A stretch of DNA of 64,000 bases from Humulus lupulus (lineage: Eukaryota; Streptophyta; Magnoliopsida; Rosales; Cannabaceae): contig NC_084794.1 of assembly GCF_963169125.1 (NCBI RefSeq), forward strand, positions 73,009,665 through 73,073,664. Reading direction: 5' to 3'. Under the pieces are notes generated by a model, which worked only from the letters and a program-made list of their open reading frames with translations, made no database searches and was not told the DNA's origin. Below, piece by piece: positions 35,835-48,438 of the stretch. The translations under genes were made by a program, and so were the position numbers. Numbering within the stretch: the first letter of the stretch is position 1; the number at the start of each line of letters is the position of its first letter.

Positions 35835-38333
35835 ATGCCTGAGCTTATTGTACCATTGGAGAAGCACTTTCCTGGTCGTGTCACTTATAGGGGTAGTGCT
35901 TACTTGGGTACCCTTATAGAGCAGTTTCAGAGACATGGTCTTATTGAAAGGGTGCAGGCATGCCCGTTGGAAAGCAAGAAGGCTGAAAAGGTCTAGTTCT
36001 ACTTGGGCAACATTCTTTGCAGATTTTGGATTGCAGAGTTTGCCCTAGTCACCGGGCTGAATTTTGGGAACACCCCGTCCCCAGACGAGTTGAGAGAGTA
36101 TCTTTCAAGTGATCGGATCATCCGGGAATACTTTAATGGTGATTCGAAGGTTAGTTTTTGCCAGTTGGAAGATGCTTTGAAGGCCTCGACAAACCCAGAA
36201 GATGCATTTAAGATGGGTTTATGCTATTTGATAGAAAGGGTACTGAATGCCCTAGAGAAGACAACGACGATTGGGGTGATTCCCTGAAGATGGTTGAGGA
36301 TCTTGACTAATTTTTCAAGTATTTGTGGGGAAGTTGTCCTTCAAGAAAGTTATTAGAGGAGTTCACAAGGACATGCAGAAGCAATTGAAGCATTACGAGG
36401 AGAAGAAGAAATAGGGTTCAAGCAAAAAACAGAAGGAGTCGAAGTATAGTTTCTATGGCTATGCCCCTGCACTTCTGTACTGGGCTTTTGGGGCCATGCC
36501 AGCTATCGGGAGTAAGTTCGGTGAGAATAGTGGGAACCAGATTCCCAGGATGCTTAGCTGGGCCATGAATACCGATATCACTATTTCAACAACTGAGTTG
36601 GTTTCCTATATTCTCCAAGTGTCGAGTAAGTTCCACTTTATCTTGTTAAATGTCACAAATTAATTTATTAACGGTTTATTTTATTAAAGTTTTTCTGACA
36701 CATGTTATTCGACCATGTAGTTAGTGGTATTTTCCATGCTGAAGCCACGTCCCGGTGAGGTAGTCTACTACAATAGCCTCCCAGACGTTGATTTTATGTT
36801 ATTCCCAGAGTTGGAATCAACTGTAGTGGAGGCTGGGACTGCAGCGGAGGAAGTAGTGCTTAAGAAGGAGGCAGAGAAGCTGGCACATGTTGCAAAGGAA
36901 GCGTCCATTTTTTACGAGGATGTCCCGAGGGTTGAGGAGGGAACTTCACAGGCCTATGCACCTTCCTCTAGTCAAGTTTCCCAGCCTGATTATGAGCAGT
37001 TGATGCAGAGGCTCAAGAGGGTTGAGGAGGGTCAGGCAACCTTACTTCAGAATCAGACTACGATCATGGCTCAGTTGGTGCAGCTGATTTCAGTGGTCTC
37101 AGGTCGATCCACCCACTTAAAATTAGATACAGAGTTTGATATCTTGGCTGAGGACTGCAAGCCCGGTGATCCACCCTCCACTTCACAGGCCCAGACATTT
37201 TTAGTTGTCAGTGATGCCGACAGTCCTAGTGTACGAGTACTATAGCCTGAGGAGGCAGCTGGCCTTGAAGTTGTTAGGAAGAAATGCAGGCCAAGCATTT
37301 TGATGACTTCATCGACCCAACAAAGAAGAGGATGCGAGTAGATAAACAGGGGCTAGTTACTAAACCTTTGAGGAAGTGTGACCTGCAGCAGGAGAAGAGT
37401 TTCCATAAATGGATCGTCGAGAAGATCGACAACAAGAGAGATCGGAACGTCCATACGGGGACGCACGGTGTGGCATAGTTCTTGTAGTTGCACACAATCC
37501 AGACTTGGCTTTGGGATTCGGAATGTAAATTACATTTATGTTTTCAATTCAATCTTAAAATATATTGATGGTACTAACGAATTTTCATGTTTTTTTAGCA
37601 TATTGATGCCTCTCTGCACATGCTACGCCGTCGATGCTACTTTTATCATGCCGCATTTCGGCAAGATGCTACGATCATGAACACAACCTTCCCCCAAGTG
37701 TGCCTAGGTCATTAGAATCATTTCAAAGAGACCGGCACTAAGTATACATGGGACGACGATGTGCTGAAAATGCTGAAGGGCGATGATAATCAATTCCTCG
37801 TATCCTGGCAAAATGTGAGTGAAGTATATTTTGCCTTGCACGTCGAGAAAGTCACACATTTGATTGCCATTGAAGTCTCCATTCCAATGTGGTGCATCAA
37901 CATTTATGATTCCAACCATAGTGTTCTTAGTCTGACTCTGTTGGAGGAAGTGATCAAGCCTTGGTGCTTATTGTTGCCTTCGTTGTTGTGGTGTTCTAGC
38001 ATGTTTGACTATCATGACAACCTCCAGACATATCCTGAGCAGAAAGCAAAACCTTTTTCATATTGTCGTATTTCTCTTGAGGAGTGTCCTCAGACTAAGA
38101 CAAGGTATTCCCCTATTTAATTAGTGTTTTTTGAAATCTGAATATTAAAGTTATTTTTATCTTGTATTGACACAAAATTGATTATATGTAGTGGGGATTG
38201 TGGTCTGTTTGCCATCAAACATATCGAGCATTTGATTTCCAGGCTACCACTCGATACTGTTATCAATGAGAACATCCAGCATTTCAGAACCAAGTGGTGC
38301 GTGGACCTATTCTATCAAAATTTGTCACCGTGA
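35835..38333 (+). pseudogene. ULP1-like cysteine protease (C48) with DUF1985-like N-terminus, carried by the MULE
   Basis: Family role: SUMO-type cysteine proteases. MULE-borne copies have unknown function. The coding sequence starts after a CAG acceptor at 35834, with a probable 5' exon ending at a GTGAGG donor near 35209. The first part has the DUF1985-like signature (EFALVTGLNFG near 36,045). Exons are separated by introns near 36,630-36,720, 37,528-37,599 and 38,105-38,191. The middle exon has a short coiled coil (EQLMQRLKRVEEGQATLLQNQ). The C-terminal protease keeps its catalytic residues: His in THLIAIEV (37857), Asp in YDSNHS (37908) and Cys in SGDCGLF (38199), the last two separated by an intron. 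The gene is broken by stops (TAG at 35995, TAG 37477, TAG 37483, others) and by frameshifts near 36,270 and 37,270. Intact catalytic residues in a broken frame suggest fairly recent loss. Confidence 0.8.
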
Positions 38334-38459
38334 TGCTTTTTACATTTTCTTGATACATCTCTTATATAATATAGTATATAGTTAGTTTTGTATATTGTTT
38401 TTTATTAAACATTATTTTTTGAAAAAGTTATTAAATAAAAAACTACTAAATTCACATAA

Positions 38460-38725
38460 TGTGTCTGCCTCGACAAAACTCGATGGATCAAACAAACTAC
38501 CTCGATATGTAAAAAATAATACTAACCAAATCTGCCTCAATAGACATCGATAGGACTCGATTTGCCTCGATATGCCTTGAGAGGGTCATAATAATACATA
38601 ACGATATCTACCTTGATAAGTATTGATATGCCTCGATAGGCCTCGATAGAGTCATAATAATACATAACAATATGTGCCTTGATAAGCCTCAATAGGGTCG
38701 TAATAATACCTATCGAATCCCATCG
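38460..38725 (+). repeat. CCTCGAT short-repeat array, centre
   Basis: About a dozen CCTCGAT-like words between the 3' ends of the two convergent MULE genes, in the same orientation as the left array, interspersed with 'gggtcataataatacataac' repeats. Confidence 0.85.
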
Positions 38726-38849
38726 AGGCAGACAGGAAAATTTTTGTGAAGTGCTATTTATTTAGATCAAAACCAAAAAAGTATTAGGAGAGGTACCTGA
38801 ATATAATAAATGCAGCAAAATCAATTGAATAATTACAGAACACAAATTT

Positions 38850-39203
38850 TTAAAGCCTAGCCTTACATGACTTCTTATTGTGCCCACTACCACCACATCT
38901 GCTACACTTACGTGGCTTGACGATCCTTTCCCAGCGTGAAGCATAGTGGTTTGTCTTTCGCCTACCCACTTTGTGCTTCTTGGGCCTTCCTACAGGGGTT
39001 TTCTCAACGGGGACGTCGACAACCATATCTCTAATGTGATCAGGGATTACCCATTCATCCTCGTTCCCAACAGGGTAAATAGTTTCCTTATAAGTGTTCT
39101 TCAATGCCTCGATTCTATAGTAAGGGGAACACAATGAGTAAATGCTTATGCTTCTTTTTCTGGCTGTAGCAAAAGCATGTACACAGAGTATCCCAATGGT
39201 TTG
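38850..39203 (-). pseudogene. C-terminal part of the MULE transposase (SWIM half and zinc knuckle)
   Basis: It continues the minus-strand transposase after the solo LTR at 39204-45084. It begins with QTIGILCVHAFA, the second half of a SWIM zinc finger (CxC...CxH), and ends with CSRCGGSGHNKKSCKARL, a CCHC knuckle typical of plant MuDR-type transposases. The matching first half (SCSSCIFQTI) is at 45,090-45,130. Joined across the insertion the finger would read CSSC-X(7)-CVH, intact in spacing. Without the insertion the frame from 45,250 to 38,850 appears open. Confidence 0.8.
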
Positions 39204-39281
39204 TATTATCCCCATTTCCTGCCGTGGGCCCGGGACGGCGGTCAGGGCCCATGGACTGGGCGTTCGAATGTGGGCCCGGCC

Positions 39282-42052
39282 TGTAACGCCCCAACTCCAG
39301 GGACCGTTACGGTGTGCCTTGCAAACAGTGCTAAACTCGCTAATCGAGTCATTTGGCCAAAATCGTGAACTAAGTATGATTAGCAGTTTAGGGATTAAAA
39401 ACTTTGGTTAAGATGTAACGTTTCACTAGAACGTTTAATATATACACTGGGATCCTAAAGATAAAGTTTCAGAGTCTATTACAGAAAATATTTACAACAG
39501 GCCGTTCTAAGTGGCAAAACAGGGTTTAACCCTAGTTCCACTTTAAACCTCGGCCGTGGTGGACGAGCAGCTGCATATGTACACATCATCACCTAAGCTC
39601 TTCAACTCAAGGATGGTCCAGCTTCCTCTTGCTTTTACCTGCACCACGTAGCACCCATGAGCCAAAGCCCAGCAAGAAAACACAATAAAGCATGATATAA
39701 TATCAACAATGATCATAATAACCATTCAGGACTATCAGTCCAAGCAAATAGGTGACAATAGCCAAAAGTCACAATAATGATCATAGCTCCCTCTAGCCAT
39801 GTGACGATAGGGTCACCAGGGCTTAACTGATAAGTGATTCGTTCATAAGTTTGATCAGGACAGGTGCATGGTGAATGGTCACCAACATAACCTTCCTCCC
39901 GACTCTAGAGTCGTGCTATGGACAACGTCCCCTAGCCATGTGACAAACAGTCACCGGGGTCATATACCTTGGCTATAAACATCTGGTCATAGACCAGGCA
40001 AGCGCTTATAAGTTTTTCGACCTTAGGGTCGGTCCCACATTAATGCCATGGAGCTATTCAATGCGTGATCATTGACCTTAGGGTCGGTCTGGCATTAGTG
40101 CCTTAGAGCCACTCAATGCGTGATTCTCGACTTTAGAGTCGGTCCAGCATTTATGCCATAGAGCCATTCAATGCATGATTCGTCGACCTTAGGGTCGGTC
40201 TAGCATTAATGCCATAGAGCCATTCAATGCATGATTCTCGACTTTAGAGTCGGTCCCTGACTAGTCAGTGTCAAACACAAGTAAGTCATGCCACCAATCA
40301 TATATCACATGTTCCATATCCATAAACAGGGTATCCAGCATGCTTACTAAATAGGTACTAGTACAATTAGGACGATGCATAAACACAGAGGTTCAAGCTC
40401 TGAACAATATCATACTCAGTATACAAAGCATGTCCTAATCACATGTTTCTCATGAATCATATGCAGTATATCCAGCAATCTAACATGCACCAATAACAAC
40501 CATGCATGTCACGTTTAATAATCAACCAACATGCATCAAGAACAGCCATGCATGTCATACTCAATAATCAACCAACATGCATCATAATATCCATGCATGT
40601 CATACTCAATAATCAACCAACATGCATCAATAATAGCCATGCATGTCACATATACACAGGGTGCAGTTTTCTTACCTCAAAGTCGAGCTAGAACGATTAA
40701 AAGAACGACCCTTGAGAATGATCAATCCTTTGATCCTTTAGCGGTCACCTAGTCATAACCAAATATGGAATCCCACCAATAAAATAAATCATAAAAAGGT
40801 TTACAATCTAAAACCTCACTCCCGGGATCCATCCCACACTCTCGGGACTCTCAATCTACCCAAACGGGGTAAAGGAACCAACCCCCGAGCCTTAAAAGTC
40901 CTCCCAAGCCCTAAAATACGCTTCCTGGAAAATACACTAGCGCTGGGGCGCTGCCTAATGGCGCTGGGGCGCTGCCCCAAAGTCAGAGAGCTCCAGAATC
41001 AGCTCTGCCTAGCGCTGGGGCGCCAGGAATGGCGCTGGGGCGCCATCAGCAGACTAGAAACTTTTCTGGTCTTCTCCCCTACGATTTCCCTTGAAAAAAA
41101 ACCTCCAAATCAATCCCAAACATCATCAAAACATCAAACTCAACCCCCAAACCTCATCTACATCACACCCTCATCAAAACCCAAGCAACCAAACTCAAGA
41201 ACTTCCATTAATTCTCAGCTAACACATCAAAATCATCAACTGAAAACTTAATAGAAAAATAGGGTATAGCTTAAGTTCTTGGATGAAACCTTACCTCAAG
41301 TTGGATTTAGACCCCCTTCAATGATTGAACCAAAGTCCTAAGCCCCCACCTTTGATCTCCTAGCATGTTACCTCAAGTTGGCTCTCAAAAACTGAAAGGA
41401 AGATGGAGAGAAGAACATGTACTGGAGGGAGAGAAAGAGATGAGGATGATGCTCTGTTTTACACTTTCCACAGCCTTCTAAACTAAATGAGTTGATATAA
41501 ATCCTTAAGGTCAAAAGACCATAATGCCCCTAGGTCAAATAAATCCCTCTAAAGGCTTCCGAGGGTAAAACCGTCATTTCCCGCCTATCTCGTTAATTAT
41601 AATTAACGCTCTCCAATTCCCGCTATTCTCAATATTCCCAAATACCAATAAATTATATCCCATTACCCTTTAATTCCCGGTAATGCTCTAATCATTAAAT
41701 TCACCCCGAGACTCACCCCGAGCCCCGAACTTAAACCCGTTACGACTAGACCGAACACTTATATCTCATGATCGTCTCATGCCGATTAGCTCGAACCAAT
41801 CCACCTTATAATATGGCTATATTAATTAATCACAACCATGCACCCAAAATATACAATTACGCCCACAGTGGCCAAATTACCAAAATACCCTTATAATAAT
41901 AAATACTCCCATATGCATGCATTCACCATCATATAATAATATAATTCACGTAAACATGCATATAATCATTAAATAACATAATAAATCAATTATGGCCCTC
42001 CCGACCTCCTAATCAAGGTCCTAAACCTTATTAGGAAATTTGGGGCATTACA
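39282..42052 (-). mobile_element. Solo LTR (2771 bp), Tekay-like family, nested
   Basis: It is flanked by an exact CGGCC duplication (39277-39281 and 42053-42057). On the minus strand it starts TGTAATGCCCCAAATTTCC and ends GGGCGTTACA, like the LTRs at 15783 and 30246. It carries the same landmarks ('gcagttttcttacct', the 'cttagggtcggtc' repeats, the GC-rich 'gcgctggggcgc' patch) but is clearly diverged. A run of four or five 'accttagggtcggtc-gcattaatgcc' units at 40,015-40,260 forms a local tandem repeat, and a 'catgcatcaataa' repeat lies at 40,495-40,640. No internal region remains. Confidence 0.85.
40015..40260. repeat. About 60-bp local tandem repeat within the solo LTR
   Basis: Units of the form 'cgacYttaGgGTCGGTCc-gcattaatgccatagagc-attcaatgc' recur about every 60 bp, alternately with 'ccttaggg' and 'ctttagag'. 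The orthologous block in the other LTRs (17,420-17,460; 31,870-31,910; 43,745-43,820) has one or two units, so the array has expanded here. Confidence 0.7.
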
Positions 42053-42381
42053 CGGCCCAAGCCCGCTTGGTACAGGAATGTCCAAGGGGCACGGCCCTAG
42101 TGCGATCCTGGGCTCGGACGGTGTCCGGGATGGCGATCTAGGACAGTTGTCTGGGAGACGTACAAAGCTCAGGATCGTGTTGAAGTAATCGTAAACGGTC
42201 CCGGACACTGGTAAACGGTCCGGGCCTGCGGTAAATGAAGAGAGACAAAGGTAAACGAACCTGGATTAGGTCGTCCCCGATTGGTAAGGAAAAGCGTCCG
42301 GGACCCTGAAGCCGCCCCACTCCGCGTTGGGGTTGTCTTCACTTTTCACCTGTGGAAAAGGCCACCTCGGGATTGCACGCC

Positions 42382-44576
42382 TGTAATGCCCCGGATTCCC
42401 TACTATGGTTTAATGGCCGGGTTAGTAGGCCGGGAGGGCCATAACTGTTCAATTATGCCATTAAATGTGTTTATGCGTGTATATGTGAATTATATTATGA
42501 TGTGATGTTATATGCGTGCATGTGGGTCCACATTTAAATAATTATGCTAATCTGATAATTTGGCCCATTGAGGGTAAATTTGTGAATTTGGGTGCATAAC
42601 TTGATTTGTGAATGAGATTCCATTATCATGGAGATATATTCGAGCTATTCGGCATGAGACGGTCGTATATGATGGATTAGCGGTTTTGTCATAACGGGGT
42701 CAATTTTGGGGTAATAGGAATGTTCATTTGATGATAAATTGGGAATATTTAAGATCAGGGTGAAATTTTGGAGGTTTTGACTATAATGTCCCCGGGGGTG
42801 TTTTCGGGACCCCGAGCACTAGGTTTTATTTGAGGTTACTTAAGCTTGAAGTAGTTGTCAGATAGAACGTACGTTAAGAAAACCTCTCGTTCTTCCTTTT
42901 GTTAGCCCGTTTTACCGTTTGAGCATATTCGAAGATATCTCGAGTTCTGGGAGTCGGAATCAAGCGAGGATTGAGGCATAGCGATCCTAGGAAAGATTAG
43001 AATCTTCTTAACCGAAGGATTTGACGGAAAACAACCCAATCGAAGGTAATCAAGGTTTAAGTTTTGAGTTTTCCGAGTTTTTAAGCTTTGAATTGATTTT
43101 GTGAATTTTTGAGTTTCCGATTCGTTTGAACCTTGGGTTTTGAGGGTTTTGATGCATGGGGAAGCTTGGGAACTTTGTTTTGATGATTGGGGAATGTTTA
43201 GGTATGATTTTGGAGGCTTTGGAGTGATAAAATCACGGTTGGGAATGGCCCAGGGTGGAGAGCCGCGGCCCTAGATGGGGGGCGCCGTGGACCTTGCCTT
43301 TGGGAACCCTGGGGGCCGCGGCCCAAGGTGCCAGGGCCGCAGCCCTTGCCCTGTTTTCGCCCCGTTTGCTCGTTTTGACCCCAGGAACTTAGTTTTAAGC
43401 CTCGGGAGTGTTCCTACTACTTGGATTAGTTGGGCTTGATCTTCCGGAGGCTAGATATTGGTGTGGGAACCTATGTTGATCATTATTATTAATGATGTCT
43501 CATGTTTGGTTTTAATTAGGTGACCGCTAAAGGATTAAAGGTTGATCGTTCTCACGGGCCGTTCTTTTAATCTTTCTAGCTCGAATCTGAGGTAAGAAAA
43601 CAGTGTATGAATACAGTTGCACCCTGTATATGTATATGACATGCATGGTTTGATATTGAGGCATGTTGATTGATAAATGTGGACATGGATTGCATATTAA
43701 ATGCTAGTGAACGCTGATTACCTGTTTGAGACACTGACTAGTCAGGGACCGACTCTAAAGTCGACGATCACGTATTGAATGGCTCTATGGCATTAATGCG
43801 GGACCGACCCTAAGGTCGATGAACATATAAGCGCTTGCCTGGTCTACGACCAGATGATTATAGCCAAGGTATATGACCCCGGTGACCGTTTGTCACAAGG
43901 CTAAGGGACATTGTCCATAGTTTCGACTCTAGAGTCGCGAGGAAGGTTATGTTGGTGACTAATCACCTTGCACCTGTCCTAAGCAAACTTATGAATGAAA
44001 CACTTATCGATTAATCCCTGGTGACCCTGTCGTCACATGGCTAGAGGGAGCCATGCTCATTATTGTGACTTTTGGCTATTGTCACCTATTTGTTGGACTG
44101 ATAGTCCTGAATGGTTATCATGATCGTTGTTGATATTATACCGTGCTTTATTGTGTTTTCTTGCTGGGCCTTGGCTCATGGGTGCTATGTGGTGCAGGTA
44201 AAGGAAAGGAAAAGCTTGGCCAGCCTTGAGTGGAGAGCTTGTGCGGTGTGATGTACATACAGGGCCGCTTGACTGCCACGGTCAAGGAGTTCTCAGAGGG
44301 ACTAGGGGTTTACCCTATTTTTGCCGCTTAGGCCGGTGGGGATTGTATATTTGGAACTGTAGCAACTCTTTTGTATCACGAACTACTTGTAAACATTTTA
44401 ATGGCTCATGAGCAGTTTATTTACTTAGTGAAATGTACCCTTTCCTTTTTATTGGTTTTCCACCTTAACCTGTTAATGATACCTAGATCACGTTTTTAAC
44501 CAAAGGACTCGGGTAGCGAGTCAAATTTCCGGTTCACTGTTCACCGTAACTGTTCTGGGGTAACCAGGGCGTTACA
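42382..44576 (+). mobile_element. Solo LTR (2195 bp), Tekay-like family, nested
   Basis: It is flanked by an exact ACGCC duplication (42377-42381 and 44577-44581). It starts TGTAATGCCCCGGATTCCC and ends GTAACCAGGGCGTTACA. Layout and landmarks match the LTRs at 15783 and 30246, in the opposite orientation to the neighbouring solo LTR at 39282. Only 329 bp of the older LTR (42053-42381) separates the two insertions. Confidence 0.87.
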
Positions 44577-44838
44577 ACGCCGCTGTTTCAAATCTACACT
44601 GCCAAGTACTCTGACTGATCTTGTCCCCTGAATCTGCCTCGTAACTCGAAGTGCCCAGACCAAAAGCACCGTTTTGTCGGGCGAAATATAGTTCTTGGGC
44701 CACCTTATTGGGCCTTAATTAGTCTTGAATTTATGTATGTTTTATCTTTTATATTGGGCTTCCACAAGAGAAGCTAAGAGTATCCATATCTCTGATGGAC
44801 CCGGGTCATACCCGGCCCAGATCTAGTGTTCCCATGAG

Positions 44839-44847
44839 CCTATAAAT
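44839..44847 (+). promoter_or_regulatory. TATA box of the TA-ended solo LTR
   Basis: CTATAAATA in a balanced-GC context. It marks the likely U3/R area and the orientation of the 905-bp LTR. Confidence 0.5.
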
Positions 44848-45089
44848 ACAGGCAATAGACCACTGGGAAAAGGATCCTTTTTCGACTGGTATACAGTTAC
44901 TCTGTCAAAACAAAGAGAAAAACTCCATTGTAAAAAGACTTTCCAAGCTCTAATACAACTGACTCGTGGACTAAGGCTTATTATCGCCCCAACCACGTAA
45001 AAATCCCGCATTAATCTTCTACATTCTATATCTTTATTCTTAGCTAATATCTACTAGTGTGGTTTCCGAAAATCTCGGTAAATAGTTTG

Positions 45090-47294
45090 GAATATGCAAG
45101 AAGAGCATGATTTTGTGGCCAAGTTTACCTCACCATCACCATTACGATCGACCACAAGAAATTCATGGTGACCAAGGACTTGGACATCCAGGAAAATTGC
45201 TTTCTCACCTATTTGTTTCACATCCTTTTCCATCTCAGGTGATAACACAGTTTTTGCATTTGCAGCTCTTTCACATCTATTAGCAAACCAAGATTGAAGA
45301 GTGAATCTTATGAATTCAAGAAAAGTGGCAACTGGAAAGCTCTTTGCCTCTTTGGTTTTATTGTTAAAGCTTTATGCGTAGTTATTCATCATGATATTGT
45401 ATCGTTTACTAGGAAAATAAGCGTTACTCTACCTTTCAAAAACAATTCCCTCAAGATATTGAGCAATGGGTGAATCAATTACCTTAATCTTGTCAAAGAA
45501 CTTGTGAAATTCTGTTCTTCAAAATGCATACACTACACACCCCATGATGTCTTGATAGTGGTCAGTTTTGAATTTTGCCACCACATTCATACAGATGTGG
45601 TGGTAACATGCATTGTGATAGACAATTCGTAACACAAGCTCCAAAGCATGATTAATGTTTTTATGCCTGTCCGATACAAAATCTAGGTTCTCAACATCCC
45701 CTATGGCTTCCTTCAATTTTCTCATGAAATAAGTCCAAGAGTTATGGTTCTCACTGTCCACCAATGCAAACGCAATTGGAAACAACTGGTTGTTTGCATC
45801 CACAGAACATGTGCCCACCAAACTTATTCTTCAAGACTGTGCCATCCACACAAATGACAGAACGAAAATACTGGAATCCACGCCTAAAAAAACCCAAGGG
45901 AAAAGAAGCAATACAAGAAATGACCATCTTCTGCTACAAAATCAGTAATTGTACCTAGGTTCTTAGGCTCTAACTGACACAGGTATCCAGGTAACTTGGA
46001 GTATGATTCCTCGGTGTCCTTCTGACATACATAAGAGCATTTTCTCTGCATCTCCATGCATTCTCATAGCTCATTTCGACCCCAAAATGGTGCTTCATGT
46101 CCTCCCTTATGTTGTTTGTCATGTACCGAGTACCATTGATAGCAAATTTCCTCTTGATTAGGTGGCCAACAACCCACAGTGATGCTTGGCGGTGGTCCTT
46201 ATCTCGAATTTCTTGTGAGCAAGTGTATACTTCGCTATATACAGTAATTTCAAACATTTCAGATCGCATTTTTTTCTTACCCCTCAATCTCCAACCACAA
46301 TCAGGATCCTTGTAGGTAACGTACCACACATCAGTCCCAGATTTCTTCACCATAAACTCAAAATTATTCTTCATCGCAAATATGGATGCTTTGGTTTTCA
46401 ATTCAAGCTTGTTCTGAAAGAACTTGCCAAGGTGAAATTCTCCTAAAGCTTTGCCGGATGAGGAATGATGTTGATGTGAGGCCTCTATATCCTCTTTGGT
46501 GAAAATGGGAGCACTCCATGTTCTATGATCTTCACCTAAGTCCAATGGAGAACTCCATCTAAAACTATCATCGGTTCTACTTGGACCTGGATGACTACTG
46601 CTGGTCCCAGGTGTTTGCCGATCTTTTATTCTTCGCTCCTCAACTACCATAACATTTGAACTCTGTGTTGGCAAATCTTCCCTAATATCTGGCCCACCAA
46701 GATTTGTTGCATTAGCCATAGGGATCGTACTCCCTTGTGTCATGCAAATATGGCGAATCTCTAACAGGGATATCATCATAGACTATAACGTTTGGATTTA
46801 TCTTAGGAACAAATGTCTCAACCTCACTTTGAGTTCTTTTGAAACCATGACATGGGGGAGAAATGTTCTCTTCAAATCGAACTTCTTTATTAACGCTAAG
46901 AGAGGCCGATGTATTTCTTATACCTCCCTTCTTAACCAATGTCACACATAGAGGAATCAACTTCTCTATAGATTTTGATGCTAACCCAATAAAGGCACGC
47001 ACATGCCTATCATTTTTTATAACCGTAGGTTTGACGGATTATGATAGGCATGTGTATAGGACCTCAATTTTCAAGTCATGCCTGAAAATCCACTTCAAGC
47101 TCAACGTACAGAATGTCAAGCAATTGCTCATATGTCACACCCTTCTCTAAAGGCAGAACTTGATTTTCAGCATCCCTGAAAATCCAATCCCTATTTTCCA
47201 ATTCCCAAACACCATTGAATGCAGCAAATATGGAAACAGTCGAATCTATATATAAAAAAAGGTCAAATATTAAAACTATAACATAAAACAACAA
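45090..47294 (-). pseudogene. mudrA-like: MuDR-type MULE transposase, N-terminal and catalytic part
   Basis: Catalyses excision and integration of MULEs; related to plant FAR1/FHY3 factors. Read on the minus strand: an N-terminal region (VSIFAAFNGVWELENRDWIF near 47,230; RAFIGLASKSIEK near 46,995); the MuDR N-terminal zinc domain at 46,340-46,100 (LGEFHLGKFFQNKLELKTK, then YKDPDCGWRLRGKK, then DHRQASLW); and the DDE core with VDGTVLKNKF near 45,845 (first Asp), DANNQLFPIAFALVDSENHNSW near 45,790 and FVSDRHKNI near 45,675 (second Asp). It continues through ELSPEMEKDV near 45,240 to the first half of a SWIM finger (SCSSCIFQTI near 45,100), where the solo LTR has inserted. A frameshift sits near 45,825, right after the first catalytic Asp, and others lie near 45,500 and 46,720. 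It converges on the ULP1-like gene and is non-functional. Confidence 0.85.
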
Positions 47295-47324
47295 AAAATC
47301 GATTTGTATTATGATATGTCGAGG

Positions 47325-47695
47325 TCAACCTATTGAGGTCTATCGAGTACAATCGAGGTACATTGAGGCAAACTGCCCAACAAATTTCTTATGAACCCAT
47401 CGAGCCCCATCGAGGCCCATCAAGGCATATACTACATACATTACGTTCTATGCCTCTATCGAGGACCATCAAGTCTCATCGAGGTACCCATTTTCCCAAA
47501 ATGTGTGAGGGTTTTATCAAGGTCCATCGAGGACCATCGAGTCTCATCGAGGTAGTCATTTTCCCTAAATGTGTGAGGGTTTTATCGAAGTCCATCGAGG
47601 ACTATCGAGTCTCATCGAGGCATATCGAGGTAGACAATTAATATAAACATATGAGGGTTTTATCGAGGTCCATCGAGGACCATCAAGGTAAACAA
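47325..47695 (-). repeat. ATCGAGG short-repeat array, right (inverted CCTCGAT)
   Basis: More than 20 ATCGAGG-type words on the plus strand, the inverse of the left array, so both arrays point the same way relative to their nearest MULE end. Part of the array is a tandem of about 68 bp built on 'cattttccc-aaa-tgtgtgagggtttt'. It lies just upstream of the transposase pseudogene's N-terminus. Confidence 0.9.
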
Positions 47696-47897
47696 AAAAC
47701 CCAGAAAAAAAACAAAGAAAGGAACGAAAATCCATTCCGACAGTGAAAAATTACAATAAAACATGAAGGCATACACATATCTGTTCGAAATAGCAAAAGC
47801 AATGTAGATAAACAAGTTTCCTCACTACATATAACATATATATACTTACCCATACAATTTTTATCCGAAATCCAAAATGAAGTTCTTGCCTTGAAAG

Positions 47898-48438
47898 TAT
47901 GGGTGTTCAATGGTCGGTTTGGGCAGGTTGGGTGAATTTTTGACAAACCCAAACTTATAACCGAGTTGGTACTTTTCAACCCGTAACCCACCCATTTAAA
48001 AAAAATTGAATCTCAACCCGACCATCGGTTTGGGCGGAATAACCTGCCCAAACCGCTGAAACTTTTTTTTCTAAAAAAAAATCATTTTTTTCACTAATAT
48101 TTTTTATTATTTTCTCTATTTTTAGTTTGTATTTGTAACTAAAATAATTGTTACTTTAAAATATAGGGTCTTTAATAAAAAAAAATTGAATTTAGTTTTA
48201 TATATGTATAATTAATAATTAAATAAATATAAAATTAAAAAAAATAGACAAATCCTTAATTGGGCGGGTCGGGTTACATTGAGCGGATTGCCAAAAATTT
48301 CAACTCGCTCAATATAATAATTGGGCGGTTTGAAATGAAGGTCGGGTTTTTCGGGTTGCATTTTTTGTCGATTTTTTTGGGTTGGTTTAAGCGGTTTATT
48401 CGGGTTGGACGGGATGCAAGTTTTTTTGTACAGCCCTA
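47898..48438. mobile_element. hAT-type MITE (541 bp) inside the MULE
   Basis: Terminal inverted repeats are TATGGGTGTTCAA (left) and TAGGGCTGTACAA (inverted right), flanked by an exact 8-bp duplication CTTGAAAG (47890-47897 and 48439-48446). The interior has the inverted 'ggtcggtttgggc' / 'gcccaaaccg' style common in this MITE type. It holds no ORF of interest. Confidence 0.87.

Larger units (their letters stand above)
39204..45084 (+). mobile_element. Solo LTR (about 905 bp) with TA...TA termini, split by two nested solo LTRs
   Basis: It is inserted in the SWIM finger of the MULE transposase with an exact 5-bp duplication GTTTG (39199-39203 and 45085-45089). It starts TATTATCC and ends GGTAAATA. 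Removing the two nested LTRs and their duplications leaves about 905 bp with no coding domain. A TATA box (CTATAAATA, 44839-44847) about 240 bp before the right end supports plus orientation. Termini TATT...AATA differ from the usual TGTT...AACA by one symmetrical change, so this may be a family with TA/TA ends or two chance transitions. The family is unassigned. Confidence 0.75.
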
